A stretch of 44,160 nt of DNA from Corynebacterium pilosum DSM 20521 = CIP 103422. Lineage in GTDB: Bacteria > Actinomycetota > Actinomycetes > Mycobacteriales > Mycobacteriaceae. Under the pieces are notes generated by a model that was not told the origin of the DNA, searched no databases, and worked only from the letters and a program-made list of their open reading frames with translations. This document shows positions 23,972 through 32,712 of the stretch, one piece after another. The stretch is from assembly GCF_000373805.1 (NCBI RefSeq), contig NZ_KB892446.1, positions 1 to 44,160 on the forward strand, in the 5' to 3' direction. How positions within the stretch are numbered: position 1 is the stretch's first letter; every line of letters starts with the position of its first letter. Both the position numbers and the translations under genes were made by a program.

Positions 23972-25348
23972 ATGTCCGTCGAGAAGACTAACGAATTAGC
24001 TGGCCAGAAAATCGTCATCGTCGGTGGTGGCATTGGCGGTGCCTCCGGCGCCCTGGCACTGGCGCTGCGTGGAGCAGACGTCACCCTGTACGAACGTCAC
24101 TACGAATTCAAAGAAGTTGGCGCCGGCCTGCAGATCGGTCCTCACGGCGTGAAGATGCTTGAAGCCTGGGGTCTGAAGGAGAAGGCGCTGGCTGGTGGCT
24201 TCATCCCAGAGCGCATGCAGTTCCGCGACGGCATCACCTCGGAGCCAATCCTGACGATGAACTTCGACGAGGAGTTCAAGGAACGCTACGGCGGCGAGTA
24301 CCTCGTTATTCACCGCTCTGACCTGCTGGACATGCTGGTTGAAGAAGCGCGCAAGCACGGCGCAAACCTGGTCAACGGCTACCTCGTCACCGGCGCCGAA
24401 GACCACGGCGACGGCGTGACCGTCCACCTGGCTGACTTCGACACTGAGAAGCCTTACGAGGACGTCGAATGCGACATGCTCATCGGCTTCGATGGAACGC
24501 ACTCCATCTTCCGCCCGCTCATCGTCGAGGACGATCCTGTCCCATCGGCTTATGTCGCCTACCGCGGCACCTCGAAGCTTGCCGACGATCCGGACCCAGA
24601 AATCCAGAACCTGAAGGACGTGCGTGGCCACATTGGCCCACGTTGCCACTTCATTCAGTACCCACTGCGCGGCGGCGAGCTGCTCAACCAAGTCGCAGTG
24701 TTCCAGTCGCCGCGTTACCTGGAGTCCCTGGTCAAGGGCGAGGAGGCCCCGGAAGACTGGGGCAACAACGAAGAGTTTAAGAACGCTTTCGACCACACCC
24801 ACGACAACGTGAAGACCCGCCTGAAGAACATGTGGCTGCACACTTGGTGGCAGATGGCTGACCGCGAGCCGCTTGAGGACTGGGTTGCATCGGACCGCAT
24901 CATCGTGATGGGCGACGCAGCACACCCACCACTGCAGTACATCGCTTCCGGCGCCATCATGGCCATGGAAGACGCGGAAACCCTAGCGCTCTACGCCGCC
25001 GAGGCAGCAGAAAAGGGCGAACTGAACTGGCCAGACGTGCTGCGCGAAGTCTCCAATGAGCGTCAGCCACGCTGTGCACGCATCCAGACCACTTCCCGCT
25101 TCTGGGGCGAACTGTGGCACGTCGACGGCCTGCCACGCCTGATCCGCAACGAGCTGTTCCGCGAAGCTGAAAAGGCGGGCTGGTACAAGTACGCCGACTG
25201 GCTTTGGGCATACGATCCTGAAGAGCGCGCCTACATCAAGGATCCTTCCAAGGGCCAGCTGCCTGAGGAACTCGCTGAGTGGGAGTACAACCTGCACAAG
25301 ATCGCACGTCAGCGCGAAGAGGGATCTGAAGACGAGATCACCATCTAG
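23972..25348 (+). CDS. genH: 3-hydroxybenzoate 6-monooxygenase
   Basis: 458 residues, class A flavoprotein hydroxylase. KIVIVGGGIGGASGALALALRGADVTLYER is the FAD Rossmann motif, LIGFDGTHSIFR the DG motif, and IIVMGDAAHPPLQYIASGAIMAMEDA the GD motif. It adds a para-hydroxyl to 3-hydroxybenzoate, giving gentisate for GenD. The ATG at 23972 is used because GGAAGGAAG lies 10 nt upstream; an in-frame TTG 21 bp earlier lies within that sequence. A terminator follows. Confidence 0.93.
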   Translation: MSVEKTNELAGQKIVIVGGGIGGASGALALALRGADVTLYERHYEFKEVGAGLQIGPHGVKMLEAWGLKEKALAGGFIPERMQFRDGITSEPILTMNFDEEFKERYGGEYLVIHRSDLLDMLVEEARKHGANLVNGYLVTGAEDHGDGVTVHLADFDTEKPYEDVECDMLIGFDGTHSIFRPLIVEDDPVPSAYVAYRGTSKLADDPDPEIQNLKDVRGHIGPRCHFIQYPLRGGELLNQVAVFQSPRYLESLVKGEEAPEDWGNNEEFKNAFDHTHDNVKTRLKNMWLHTWWQMADREPLEDWVASDRIIVMGDAAHPPLQYIASGAIMAMEDAETLALYAAEAAEKGELNWPDVLREVSNERQPRCARIQTTSRFWGELWHVDGLPRLIRNELFREAEKAGWYKYADWLWAYDPEERAYIKDPSKGQLPEELAEWEYNLHKIARQREEGSEDEITI

Positions 25349-25372
25349 CTGATCGCTTATCGACGATCAACT

Positions 25373-25410
25373 GGCCCGGACGCACCATGCGCCCGGGCCG
25401 TATCTCTTTT
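25373..25410 (+). terminator. Terminator after genH
   Basis: GGCCCGG and CCCGGGCC flank an inner GCGCACC/ATGCGC stem; a CTCTTTT run follows. It abuts the stop of pth on the other strand. Confidence 0.75.
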
Positions 25411-25954
25411 AGAGGGCGTGGTGCAGCTCGTCCACCGCGCCGCTGCAGACGAAGGGGAGCTCGCCAGCTTCCTTCTTGCTGAAAGGCTTCAACACATAGT
25501 CAGCGACTGGTTGACGGCCCGGCGGGCGGGAAATTCCGACAGCTAGCTTGTTATAGTCGCCGGTTCCGAGCGATTTGGTCACCGATTTCAAGCCGTTATG
25601 CCCATGGTCGCCGCCCCCGCGCCGGAATTTTACCTGGCCGAAGTCGAGGTCGATCTCGTCGTAAAGCACATAAATGTCCTTGGGGGCGACACCGAAATAA
25701 CCGGCCAACGCTTTGACGGGTCCGCCTGATTCATTCATATAACTGCGGGTGCGGGCGAGGACGGTTTGTTCGTCGAAAAGCCTCCCGGCTGTCACTTCGG
25801 CGATCTCCGTGTTGGTTTTCTTGTGCACGCTGAGGGTGGCGGGCATGGGGGAGACCTCGTCGAGAAGCTCCTCGAGCACCATCACACCGATGTTGTGGCG
25901 GGTGTCGGCATACTTCGGGCCGGGGTTGCCAAGGCCAACAATTAAAATAGTCAC
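25409..25954 (-). CDS. pth: Peptidyl-tRNA hydrolase, paralogue 2
   Basis: 181 residues with a GTG start, the normal length. ILIVGLGNPGPKYADTRHNIGVMVLEEL holds the active-site Asn and His; VLYDEIDLDFGQVKFRRGGGDHGHNGLKSV holds the Asp and Asn. It differs clearly from paralogue 1 (for example DFGQVKFRRGGG against PPGKVRLKLGGN), so this is an old duplication. It lies downstream of rplY on the same strand, the common pairing, although a terminator separates them. Confidence 0.94.
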   Translation of the reverse strand: MTILIVGLGNPGPKYADTRHNIGVMVLEELLDEVSPMPATLSVHKKTNTEIAEVTAGRLFDEQTVLARTRSYMNESGGPVKALAGYFGVAPKDIYVLYDEIDLDFGQVKFRRGGGDHGHNGLKSVTKSLGTGDYNKLAVGISRPPGRQPVADYVLKPFSKKEAGELPFVCSGAVDELHHAL

Positions 25955-25973
25955 GGGCTAATCATGGCATAGA

Positions 25974-26003
25974 AAAACCCGCCAGCCGTACAGCTGGCGG
26001 GTT
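25974..26003 (-). terminator. Terminator of rplY
   Basis: AACCCGCCAGC and GCTGGCGGGTT form a stem of about 11 bp with a short loop, followed on the minus strand by TTTTTCT. It lies 10 bp beyond the rplY stop. Confidence 0.85.
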
Positions 26004-26012
26004 CGGGGGAGA

Positions 26013-26666
26013 TTACTCCTCGTCCGAGCTTGCCTCTTCAGCAGCGTCCTCTGCGGACTCAGCGCCAGCCTCAGCGCCGCCCTCCTCAGCCTCTGCAGCT
26101 GCTTCCTCAAGCTCCTCGTCGACCTCTTCGTAGGTGACGTTGATGATGAGGTCCTCTTCCTCGGTGATCAAGGTTGCGCCCTCAGGCAGCTTGACATCCT
26201 TCGCCAGGATCTGGTCGCCGATCTCCATGCCCTCGATGGACACGACGATCTCTTCCGGAATCTTCAGAGCGTCGATCTCGATGGTGATCACGTCTGCCTC
26301 CTGGATCAGGACGGAACCAGGTGCGTTCTCACCCTCGGTGACGATGTTCACGTCAACCTCAACCTTTTCGCCGCGCTTAATGCCCAGCAGGTCGATGTGG
26401 TCCATGTCCAAGGTCAGGACGTTCTGATCAATCGCGCGGACCATAGCCAGGTTCTGGTCGCCGTCAATCTCAAGCTCGAGAACAGCGTTGATGCCGTCGT
26501 TACGCACCAGTGCCTGCATCTCCAGCAGGTCAGCGTGGAAGTGGATGGTCTCTGCGTCCTTCGAGTACAGAACGCCTGGCAGACGACGCTCGCGACGCAG
26601 GCGACGTGCCGCGCCCTTGCCGAACTCTTCGCGCAGCTCAGCCTTGATTACTGGGGTATCAGCCAT
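26013..26666 (-). CDS. rplY: Ribosomal protein bL25 (TL5/CTC type)
   Basis: 217 residues. AELREEFGKGAARRLRRERRLPGVLY is the 5S-rRNA-binding N-terminal domain; the later beta-domain (VNIVTEGENAPGSVLIQEADVITIEID) defines the long CTC form. The tail after about residue 185 is almost all Glu/Ala/Asp. GAAGGAG 6 nt before the ATG at 26666 fixes the start. It binds 5S rRNA in the large subunit. Confidence 0.96.
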   Translation of the reverse strand: MADTPVIKAELREEFGKGAARRLRRERRLPGVLYSKDAETIHFHADLLEMQALVRNDGINAVLELEIDGDQNLAMVRAIDQNVLTLDMDHIDLLGIKRGEKVEVDVNIVTEGENAPGSVLIQEADVITIEIDALKIPEEIVVSIEGMEIGDQILAKDVKLPEGATLITEEEDLIINVTYEEVDEELEEAAAEAEEGGAEAGAESAEDAAEEASSDEE

Positions 26667-26696
26667 GTGAATCTCCTTCAATAGTTAGTGTGTGGG

Positions 26697-26757
26697 CCGC
26701 GAAAAGAAAAACCTGCGACCAACTCATACGGACAATGCTCGTCGAGTGATCGCAGGC
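26697..26757 (-). terminator. Terminator or leader hairpin before rplY
   Basis: On the minus strand CCTGCGA (in GCCTGCGATC) pairs with TCGCAGG some 35 nt later, followed directly by TTTTTCTTTT. It lies between the MFS gene and rplY, 30-90 nt before the rplY ATG. It may end the MFS transcript or act as an attenuator in the rplY leader. Confidence 0.55.
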
Positions 26758-26835
26758 TTAAAAGTCTGTGATACATATCGCGTCGATAACGGCCCTATTT
26801 CAGCCCTCGCCGAGACAAGCGAAAATCTTACCAAA

Positions 26836-28173
26836 TTAGCGCGCGAAGACGAAATGCCCCTGGGCCTGGCGCTTCTCCTCGTCATGGCCCAGCGGAATGC
26901 CGGTGCGATCGCGCAACAATGCCGCAGTGACGAAGCCGACCGCAGAGGCCACGAGGAGATATGCGGTGACACCGGCGGTGGAGCCCGTCGCTTCCACAAG
27001 CCACGCAGCGATCATCGGGGCAAACGCCCCGCCGAGGATTGAACCGATCGCATAAGTGATGGACACGCCCGACCCACGCACAGAGGCCGGAAAAAGCTCT
27101 GCGTAGGTGGCACTGGTCTGGCCATAAGTCAGTCCCAGCCCCACAGACAAGAACGCCAGCGCCGCGAAGATGCGGAGGTAGTCGCCGGAGTTGACCATTG
27201 GGAACAAAACGACGACGCCGAGAGCCTGGACCACAAACCCAAGCAGAAACATGTTCCTGCGCCCGATCCGGTCCGACCACGCGCCAGCCACCACGGTGGA
27301 AACGATCCACACTGCGGCCGAGGCGGTGACGATCAAAAGGACAGGTCCGCGTTCGAGGCCCAAGGGCCCCGTCGTATAGCTCTGGATATAACCGCCAGCC
27401 ATCATGTAGCCCGCCACTCCATTCGCGGCGAACAACAGTGCCCCCGCAACCACCAGAGAGAAGTGGCGCGTAAATAGCGTGCCGATCGGGTTGGCCGGCA
27501 CACGGCGGGCCGCGCGGTCCTGTGCCATCTCGGTATACACCGGAGACTCATCCACCCCAATGCGGACTAGGAACCCGATAAGCACCAGCACGATAGAAAA
27601 GAGGAACGGCACGCGCCAACCCCACACCATGAACGCGTCCCCGGGCGCCAGCCAGTTCATCAGAGCCAGCGCCCCATTCGCCATGAGCAGACCCGCCGGT
27701 GCGCCCACCTGCGGGCCCGCACCGTACAACCCGCGCTTCGTCCGCGGCGCATGCTCCACCGCCAAAAGGACGGCCGAGCCCCACTCGCCACCTGCGGAGA
27801 TCCCCTGCACGATGCGCAGAAGGATTAGCAGAACCGGCGCCCACACACCGATTGCCTCAAAACTTGGGACAAGGCCGATCAAGGTGGTCGCCCCGCCCAT
27901 CGCGAATAGCGTGACCATCAGCACCACACGACGGCCCAGCTTGTCGGCGTAATGGCCGGCGAGGAAAGCGCCGAGCGGACGGAAGAGGAAGGAAAGGCCC
28001 ACCGTCAAGAAGGAGACGACCGTGGCCGCCCCGGGGCCTAAGGGGCCAAACATGAGCTGGTTGAACACCAAGCCGGCGACGGCAGCGTAAAGAAAGAATT
28101 CATACCACTCGATTGCGGTACCGATCGTGGTCGCAGCCACCACGCGGCGACGCTCAGTGCTAGCAGAGGCCAT
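26836..28173 (-). CDS. MFS transporter, metabolite:H+ symporter (MHS) family
   Basis: 445 residues. TTIGTAIEWYEFFLYAAVAGLVFNQLMF is the characteristic first helix of the MHS subgroup (KgtP, ShiA, ProP relatives), followed by GHYADKLGRRVVLM and QGISAGGEWGSAVLLAVEH. The substrate is probably a small carboxylate or compatible solute but cannot be specified. AAGGA lies before the ATG. Divergent from the next MFS gene. Confidence 0.9.
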   Translation of the reverse strand: MASASTERRRVVAATTIGTAIEWYEFFLYAAVAGLVFNQLMFGPLGPGAATVVSFLTVGLSFLFRPLGAFLAGHYADKLGRRVVLMVTLFAMGGATTLIGLVPSFEAIGVWAPVLLILLRIVQGISAGGEWGSAVLLAVEHAPRTKRGLYGAGPQVGAPAGLLMANGALALMNWLAPGDAFMVWGWRVPFLFSIVLVLIGFLVRIGVDESPVYTEMAQDRAARRVPANPIGTLFTRHFSLVVAGALLFAANGVAGYMMAGGYIQSYTTGPLGLERGPVLLIVTASAAVWIVSTVVAGAWSDRIGRRNMFLLGFVVQALGVVVLFPMVNSGDYLRIFAALAFLSVGLGLTYGQTSATYAELFPASVRGSGVSITYAIGSILGGAFAPMIAAWLVEATGSTAGVTAYLLVASAVGFVTAALLRDRTGIPLGHDEEKRQAQGHFVFAR

Positions 28174-28269
28174 AGATTCCTTGGGACGGGGACGGGTACA
28201 TGTATGTAGTCGCAGCGCACACTCTTAACGTTTCAAGCCTGGCAACAATTTCCGTTTAGAATCGCATGC

Positions 28270-29385
28270 ATGGACAAGCTGCGTTACGCCTGCATTATGG
28301 TCGGCGGATTTCTTGGGCCTTTTGCCGGCCAATCGCTGGCGGTGGTGCTGCCCGAATTCGCGGCCGATTTTGGCATTACGCTAACGCAGGCATCGCTGAC
28401 GATGACAGCTTATATGCTGCCCTTCGCGGTGATGATGCTCTTTTCCACCCACCTTGCCCGCGGCATCTCGCCCTCGGTGGTGGTGCGTGTTGCATACACG
28501 ATCATCGCCGTGGCCTGTGTGGTCCTCGTGCTCACCCCGGTGTGGTGGCTTTTCGTCGTGGCGTACCTGATCGCCGGTTTGTGCAACGCGTTCACCGCCC
28601 CCTTCCTGCAACTCATCTTGCGCGACATCACCCCCGACGAACAACTCGGCCAGGCGCTCGGAACGTACGCGGCCATGCAATCCTTCGGGCTATTTTCCGC
28701 GCCGCTGCTTGCCGGCGTGACATCTCTTGTGTCATGGCGGCTGATGTTCGTGGTCCTGGGCCTGATCGCGGTACTGATCGTCGTCGTGCGCGTGCCTTTC
28801 GTGCGTGCCGACGATGAACCCGACACTTCCGGCACCAAACAGCGCGTGAGCTGGCCTCACCTCCGCGCAATGCTGACTTTATTCGCCGTAGGTGCTTCGG
28901 TCATTGGGATGAGCTTCATCGTGGCGCTTTATGTGGGCGAAAGGTTCGAGGCAGACGCAGTGACGCGCGGCGCCATCGTGATGGTTGGCGGGCTCACCGC
29001 CTTCGCGTTCTCGCGCTTTGTTGGTGGTCTTGCCGATCGCGTCGGTGCGCGCCCCGTCCTCGTGACCGGGCTCCTGGTTGCTGCCGTGTCGCTGATAGCG
29101 GTGGTGATCAGCCCCTCGCTGGTGCTGCTGGCAGTGCTGTGGGGCGTGACCGTCCTAGCGGCACAAGCCGTGCAGGTGGGTGTGAACATGCTTGTGCTGC
29201 GCGCGCCAGGCGGCTCGCGGATGCTATCAACGGTCCAGGCGTTCCGATTCTTCGGTAATTCTGCCACCCCTGTGCTGTTCCTGCCCCTGTTCAACGTGGC
29301 GCCGTGGTACGGCTTCGGGGTTGCCGCGGCGGTGCTGATCATCGTCGCGGGTGTGAACCTGCTGGGGACCCGGCAGGCCCACTAA
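28270..29385 (+). CDS. MFS transporter (drug/sugar efflux-like)
   Basis: 371 residues, many hydrophobic helices. MVGGFLGPFAGQSLAVVLPEFAADFGITLTQASLTMTAYMLPFAVMMLFSTHLARGISP is typical of DHA-type exporters; RFVGGLADRVGARPVLV is the second MFS loop motif. The sequence is shorter than most MFS proteins but appears intact. TAGAAT (28257-28262) lies 7 nt before the ATG, so it is probably leaderless. Substrate unknown. Confidence 0.87.
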   Translation: MDKLRYACIMVGGFLGPFAGQSLAVVLPEFAADFGITLTQASLTMTAYMLPFAVMMLFSTHLARGISPSVVVRVAYTIIAVACVVLVLTPVWWLFVVAYLIAGLCNAFTAPFLQLILRDITPDEQLGQALGTYAAMQSFGLFSAPLLAGVTSLVSWRLMFVVLGLIAVLIVVVRVPFVRADDEPDTSGTKQRVSWPHLRAMLTLFAVGASVIGMSFIVALYVGERFEADAVTRGAIVMVGGLTAFAFSRFVGGLADRVGARPVLVTGLLVAAVSLIAVVISPSLVLLAVLWGVTVLAAQAVQVGVNMLVLRAPGGSRMLSTVQAFRFFGNSATPVLFLPLFNVAPWYGFGVAAAVLIIVAGVNLLGTRQAH

Positions 29386-29411
29386 AACCGCAGGACGCCT
29401 GCAATGCAGGC
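29384..29411 (-). repeat. 28-bp repeat, copy 3
   Basis: On the minus strand GCCTGCATTGCAGGC then GTCCTGCGGTTTT. It fills nearly all of the 31-bp gap between two convergent genes, with the first bases inside the MFS stop codon, where a terminator would be expected. Confidence 0.8.
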
Positions 29412-29416
29412 AGAAA

Positions 29417-30955
29417 TTACCGTCGGATTCCCAGCTGATCCAGCACCGCGTCGAACATGCCGGACTGCAGAGCGAAACCGCCAACCGCGGCAAGCACCGC
29501 AACAATCCCGGCAACCGTAAGCGCGATCGCCCCGCCGTCCGAGGAGCCTGCAATGCTGCCAGAGGCTGCGGGCTGCACTGGCGTAGTTGGTTCGGTTGGT
29601 TCGGTCGGCTCGTCGGCTGGCTCGCTCGGCTCGTCGACAGGCGCTTGCTCCTTGGAAAGCGTGACCTTGTCCACGACATACGGGGTGTTCACGTTATACG
29701 TGGTCAGCGTCAGGGTCCCTGGGGTGACCTGCACGTTGGTGTAGTCGGGCGTGTAGTCCTGGCGCCAGTAGGCAGTGGCCGGCAACTCGTCGTCGGTGCC
29801 TGCAACAAACTCCCGGCGCAGGTTGGGGCGCGCGGTGCCAGAGGAGTCGTGGAAGTCATAATACTTTCCGCCACCGGCTGTAGTGACCGTTACGTAGAGG
29901 ACCTGCCCATTGCTCGGGGTGAGGACATCGCCGCGTTCGGGGAGCTGCTCTGGCTCGACCGGGGTCGTCCCCTCCATCAGGTGGGAGCGTGTGTAGATGT
30001 GGTCGTGGCCCGCTAGAACAAGGTCAACGCCCTCTTTGGTGAACACGGGCGCCAGACCGTCGCGCAGACGCTGGACTTCGGCGTCAGAGTTATGGCTGCC
30101 CTGCGAATAGACCGCGTGGTGCATACCGACGACGATCCAATCCTTACCCGTGCCGTGTTCCGCGATGGTCTCGCGGATGAAACGGGCGTGCTTCTCAATG
30201 GACGCGGCATCGTTCTCGTTCGAGTTCAAGCCAATGAACAGCATGTTGTTGCGCTCGAAAAAGTAGTTGGAGCTCTCATCGACTTCGTTGGGCAGGTGGA
30301 AACGCTGGCGGAAGTGGCTCAAGGGAGCATAGGTTTCGTGATTCCCCTCCAGAACTGCGGTGGGGTAGCGCTTCAGAGCGGTGGGCTTCGCAAACTCTTC
30401 ATACTGTTTCACCGGCAAGCCCCAGCCCTCGACTTGGTCGCCCAGGTGGAGAAGCATCGTGGAGTCAGGGAACCGCTCGAACGCGGTGACAGTGGCTTTG
30501 TCCCAGTTCGCTGCCTGCTCGCTGATGATGCCGTCCACGCCGATCTGGGCATCCGACATGGTGATGAAGTTCCAGGCGTCGTCGCCATCGTCGGTGGTGA
30601 ACTCGACGGGCTCGGTCCAGCCGACAGCGTCGCTGCCCGCCTGGTAGGTGTAGCTGGTCGCTGGCTTCAGGTCATTGACAGTGACCTCGTTGGAGTGATA
30701 AACGGCAGCGTTATAGATCTGCTTTTCCACCGGGATATCGCGGCTGGACTCGGGGTTGTTGGTCTCGGCGATGCGCAGGTACTGCTGCCCAGCCTTCAGA
30801 GTGACCCAGCTGAAGTTGAGGGAGGTATCATCTGCGCCCACGCCCATGACAAGGTCACGCACAGAGGTTGACTGCGCATAAACGTTTGGGGTAGAAACTA
30901 GGGTGGCGGCGAGTGCGATAGAAGTCACTGAGGCGACGACGCGTGTACGAAGCAT
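29417..30955 (-). CDS. Secreted purple-acid-type metallophosphoesterase
   Basis: 512 residues. The signal peptide ends near VYA-QS. An N-terminal fibronectin-like domain (about 30-125) precedes the metallophosphatase domain. Metal ligand motifs are in order: ITMSDAQIG, HLGDQVEG, LEGNHET, VGMHHAVYS and AGHDHIYTRS. A Pro/Glu/Thr linker and a C-terminal helix (IALTVAGIVAVLAAVGGFAL) suggest anchoring in the membrane. It likely releases phosphate from esters outside the cell. Divergent from phoD with a 140-bp shared promoter region. Confidence 0.92.
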   Translation of the reverse strand: MLRTRVVASVTSIALAATLVSTPNVYAQSTSVRDLVMGVGADDTSLNFSWVTLKAGQQYLRIAETNNPESSRDIPVEKQIYNAAVYHSNEVTVNDLKPATSYTYQAGSDAVGWTEPVEFTTDDGDDAWNFITMSDAQIGVDGIISEQAANWDKATVTAFERFPDSTMLLHLGDQVEGWGLPVKQYEEFAKPTALKRYPTAVLEGNHETYAPLSHFRQRFHLPNEVDESSNYFFERNNMLFIGLNSNENDAASIEKHARFIRETIAEHGTGKDWIVVGMHHAVYSQGSHNSDAEVQRLRDGLAPVFTKEGVDLVLAGHDHIYTRSHLMEGTTPVEPEQLPERGDVLTPSNGQVLYVTVTTAGGGKYYDFHDSSGTARPNLRREFVAGTDDELPATAYWRQDYTPDYTNVQVTPGTLTLTTYNVNTPYVVDKVTLSKEQAPVDEPSEPADEPTEPTEPTTPVQPAASGSIAGSSDGGAIALTVAGIVAVLAAVGGFALQSGMFDAVLDQLGIRR

Positions 30956-31095
30956 TGAACAATCCTTTGCTGATACGGGGAACTATGGCGATCTAAACAC
31001 TGTCAAGTAAATGTTCGAAGAACTTCTCATTAAGCTTTGTCGAACTCCCCGTTGCTCCGGTTGAGGAACCTAAAAGTGCGGGTCACAGTGGCCTC
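30956..31095. other. Divergent promoter region between two phosphatase genes
   Basis: 140 bp with no gene. It holds a GTTC-GAA-GAAC palindrome (31012-31022). No confident -35/-10 pair or PhoR site could be assigned. Confidence 0.4.
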
Positions 31096-32712
31096 ATGTC
31101 TTTCACTCGCCGTACATTCCTTGCCAGTTCCGCACTCACAGCCGCCGCGCTCACCGCAGCACCGGCACGGGCGCAGGTGTCGTCGTCAAGCGCCGCCAAC
31201 GTGTTCCGCCACGGCGTTGCTTCCGGGGACCCGCTGCCGAATTCCGTGATCCTGTGGACCAGGGTCACGCTTAACGACGATGCCCTGCCCGGCTCCACAC
31301 TGGGGGAGGACGTGCAGGTCACCTGGGAAATCGCGCGGGATGAAGCGATGAGCTCCATCGTGAAATCGGGGACGGCCACTGCCTCTGCGGTGCACGATCA
31401 CACCGTGCACGTGGACCCTTATGGCCTGGAACCGAACACCATCTACTTCTATCGCTTCACTGCGCTCGGCGAAACCTCCCCGGTGGGGCGAACAAAAACC
31501 GCGCCGGCATTTGAAGCGGACGTGGCGCAACTCAACATTGCCGTAGCGTCGTGTGCGAACTATGAATCCGGTTTCTTCTCCGCCTACGCTGACATGGCTG
31601 CGCGCGCCCGCGCCGGGGAGATCGATGTGGTGACGTTCCTCGGTGATTACATCTACGAGTACGCAACCGGCGAATACGCAGGTAAAAAGGGTGTGGCGCG
31701 CATGCATCACCCGGAGTGGGAAATCTTGACCTTGGAGGATTACCGCATCCGTTACGGACGTTACCGCACCGACGAGAACCTGCAGGCAGCGCACGCCGCC
31801 GCGCCGTGGATCGTAGTGTGGGACGACCATGAAACCGCGAACAACTCCTGGCGCGAGGGCGCCGAAAACCACACGGAGGGGGCCGAGGGTGACTGGATCA
31901 GTCGTCGAAACGCGGCGATGCAAGCCTATTTCGAATGGCTCCCCGTCCGCGCCACCAGCCCTGGCGAAGGTGGGCACATCTACCGCAACCTGCGCTTCGG
32001 CAACCTCATCGACCTCACGGTGCTGGACCTGCGAACCTACCGTGATCAAGAAACCACGATTGCGCACTTCGCCGACGGGGCGCGCACCATGCTCGGGCAA
32101 GAACAGTTCGAATGGCTGCGCGGGCAGGTAGCCACCTCCAGCGCGCAGTGGAATGTGCTGGCTAACTCGGTGATGATGGCACCGATGAAGCTATTTACCA
32201 TCGGTACCCCCGAGACGGAGGAGGCGATGACGTGGATCAGTCAGCGCTCCACCGGTATTGCCGTGAACTCGGACCAGTGGGACGGCTACGTCGCCGACCG
32301 CAATAGGCTTCTCGACGTCCTGCTCAGCCACGGCGCCAACGTCCTCTTCCTCACCGGCGACATTCACTCCGAATGGGCAAACGAGATCAACCACGGTGCT
32401 GTGAATGTCGGATGCGAGATGGTGTGTACGTCGATAAGTGCACCTAATGTCGACGAAATCCTTACCACGCACACCGGCATCTACCACCCAGAAGACAATT
32501 CCACCTCGCACGCGGTTGAAAAGGTCATCACGGATGCGAACCCTTGGGTCAGGCACCTCGACTTCGATGCGCACGGCTACTCGATCGCGCGTGTGCGCCC
32601 CGACGAAGTGGACATGGAGTACTACCGGGTGCGGGACGTGGAAGAAAACAACTCGCCAGTGCACTTGGCGGTAGCCAAGACTTGGCGAGTTGGTGAAGGG
32701 TTTGTGCGCTGA
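31096..32712 (+). CDS. phoD: PhoD-family alkaline phosphatase/phosphodiesterase
   Basis: 538 residues. The Tat signal TRRTFLASSALTAAALTAAPARA points to export in folded form. VFRHGVASGDPLPNSVILWTRV begins the PhoD N-terminal domain. Metal ligand motifs are ASCANYESGFFSAYADMA, FLGDYIYEYATG, WDDHETANN and LTGDIHSEWANE. PhoD enzymes are calcium-dependent phosphodiesterases active on phosphate esters and teichoic acids. The stop abuts the paaZ stop with no gap. Confidence 0.93.
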   Translation: MSFTRRTFLASSALTAAALTAAPARAQVSSSSAANVFRHGVASGDPLPNSVILWTRVTLNDDALPGSTLGEDVQVTWEIARDEAMSSIVKSGTATASAVHDHTVHVDPYGLEPNTIYFYRFTALGETSPVGRTKTAPAFEADVAQLNIAVASCANYESGFFSAYADMAARARAGEIDVVTFLGDYIYEYATGEYAGKKGVARMHHPEWEILTLEDYRIRYGRYRTDENLQAAHAAAPWIVVWDDHETANNSWREGAENHTEGAEGDWISRRNAAMQAYFEWLPVRATSPGEGGHIYRNLRFGNLIDLTVLDLRTYRDQETTIAHFADGARTMLGQEQFEWLRGQVATSSAQWNVLANSVMMAPMKLFTIGTPETEEAMTWISQRSTGIAVNSDQWDGYVADRNRLLDVLLSHGANVLFLTGDIHSEWANEINHGAVNVGCEMVCTSISAPNVDEILTTHTGIYHPEDNSTSHAVEKVITDANPWVRHLDFDAHGYSIARVRPDEVDMEYYRVRDVEENNSPVHLAVAKTWRVGEGFVR

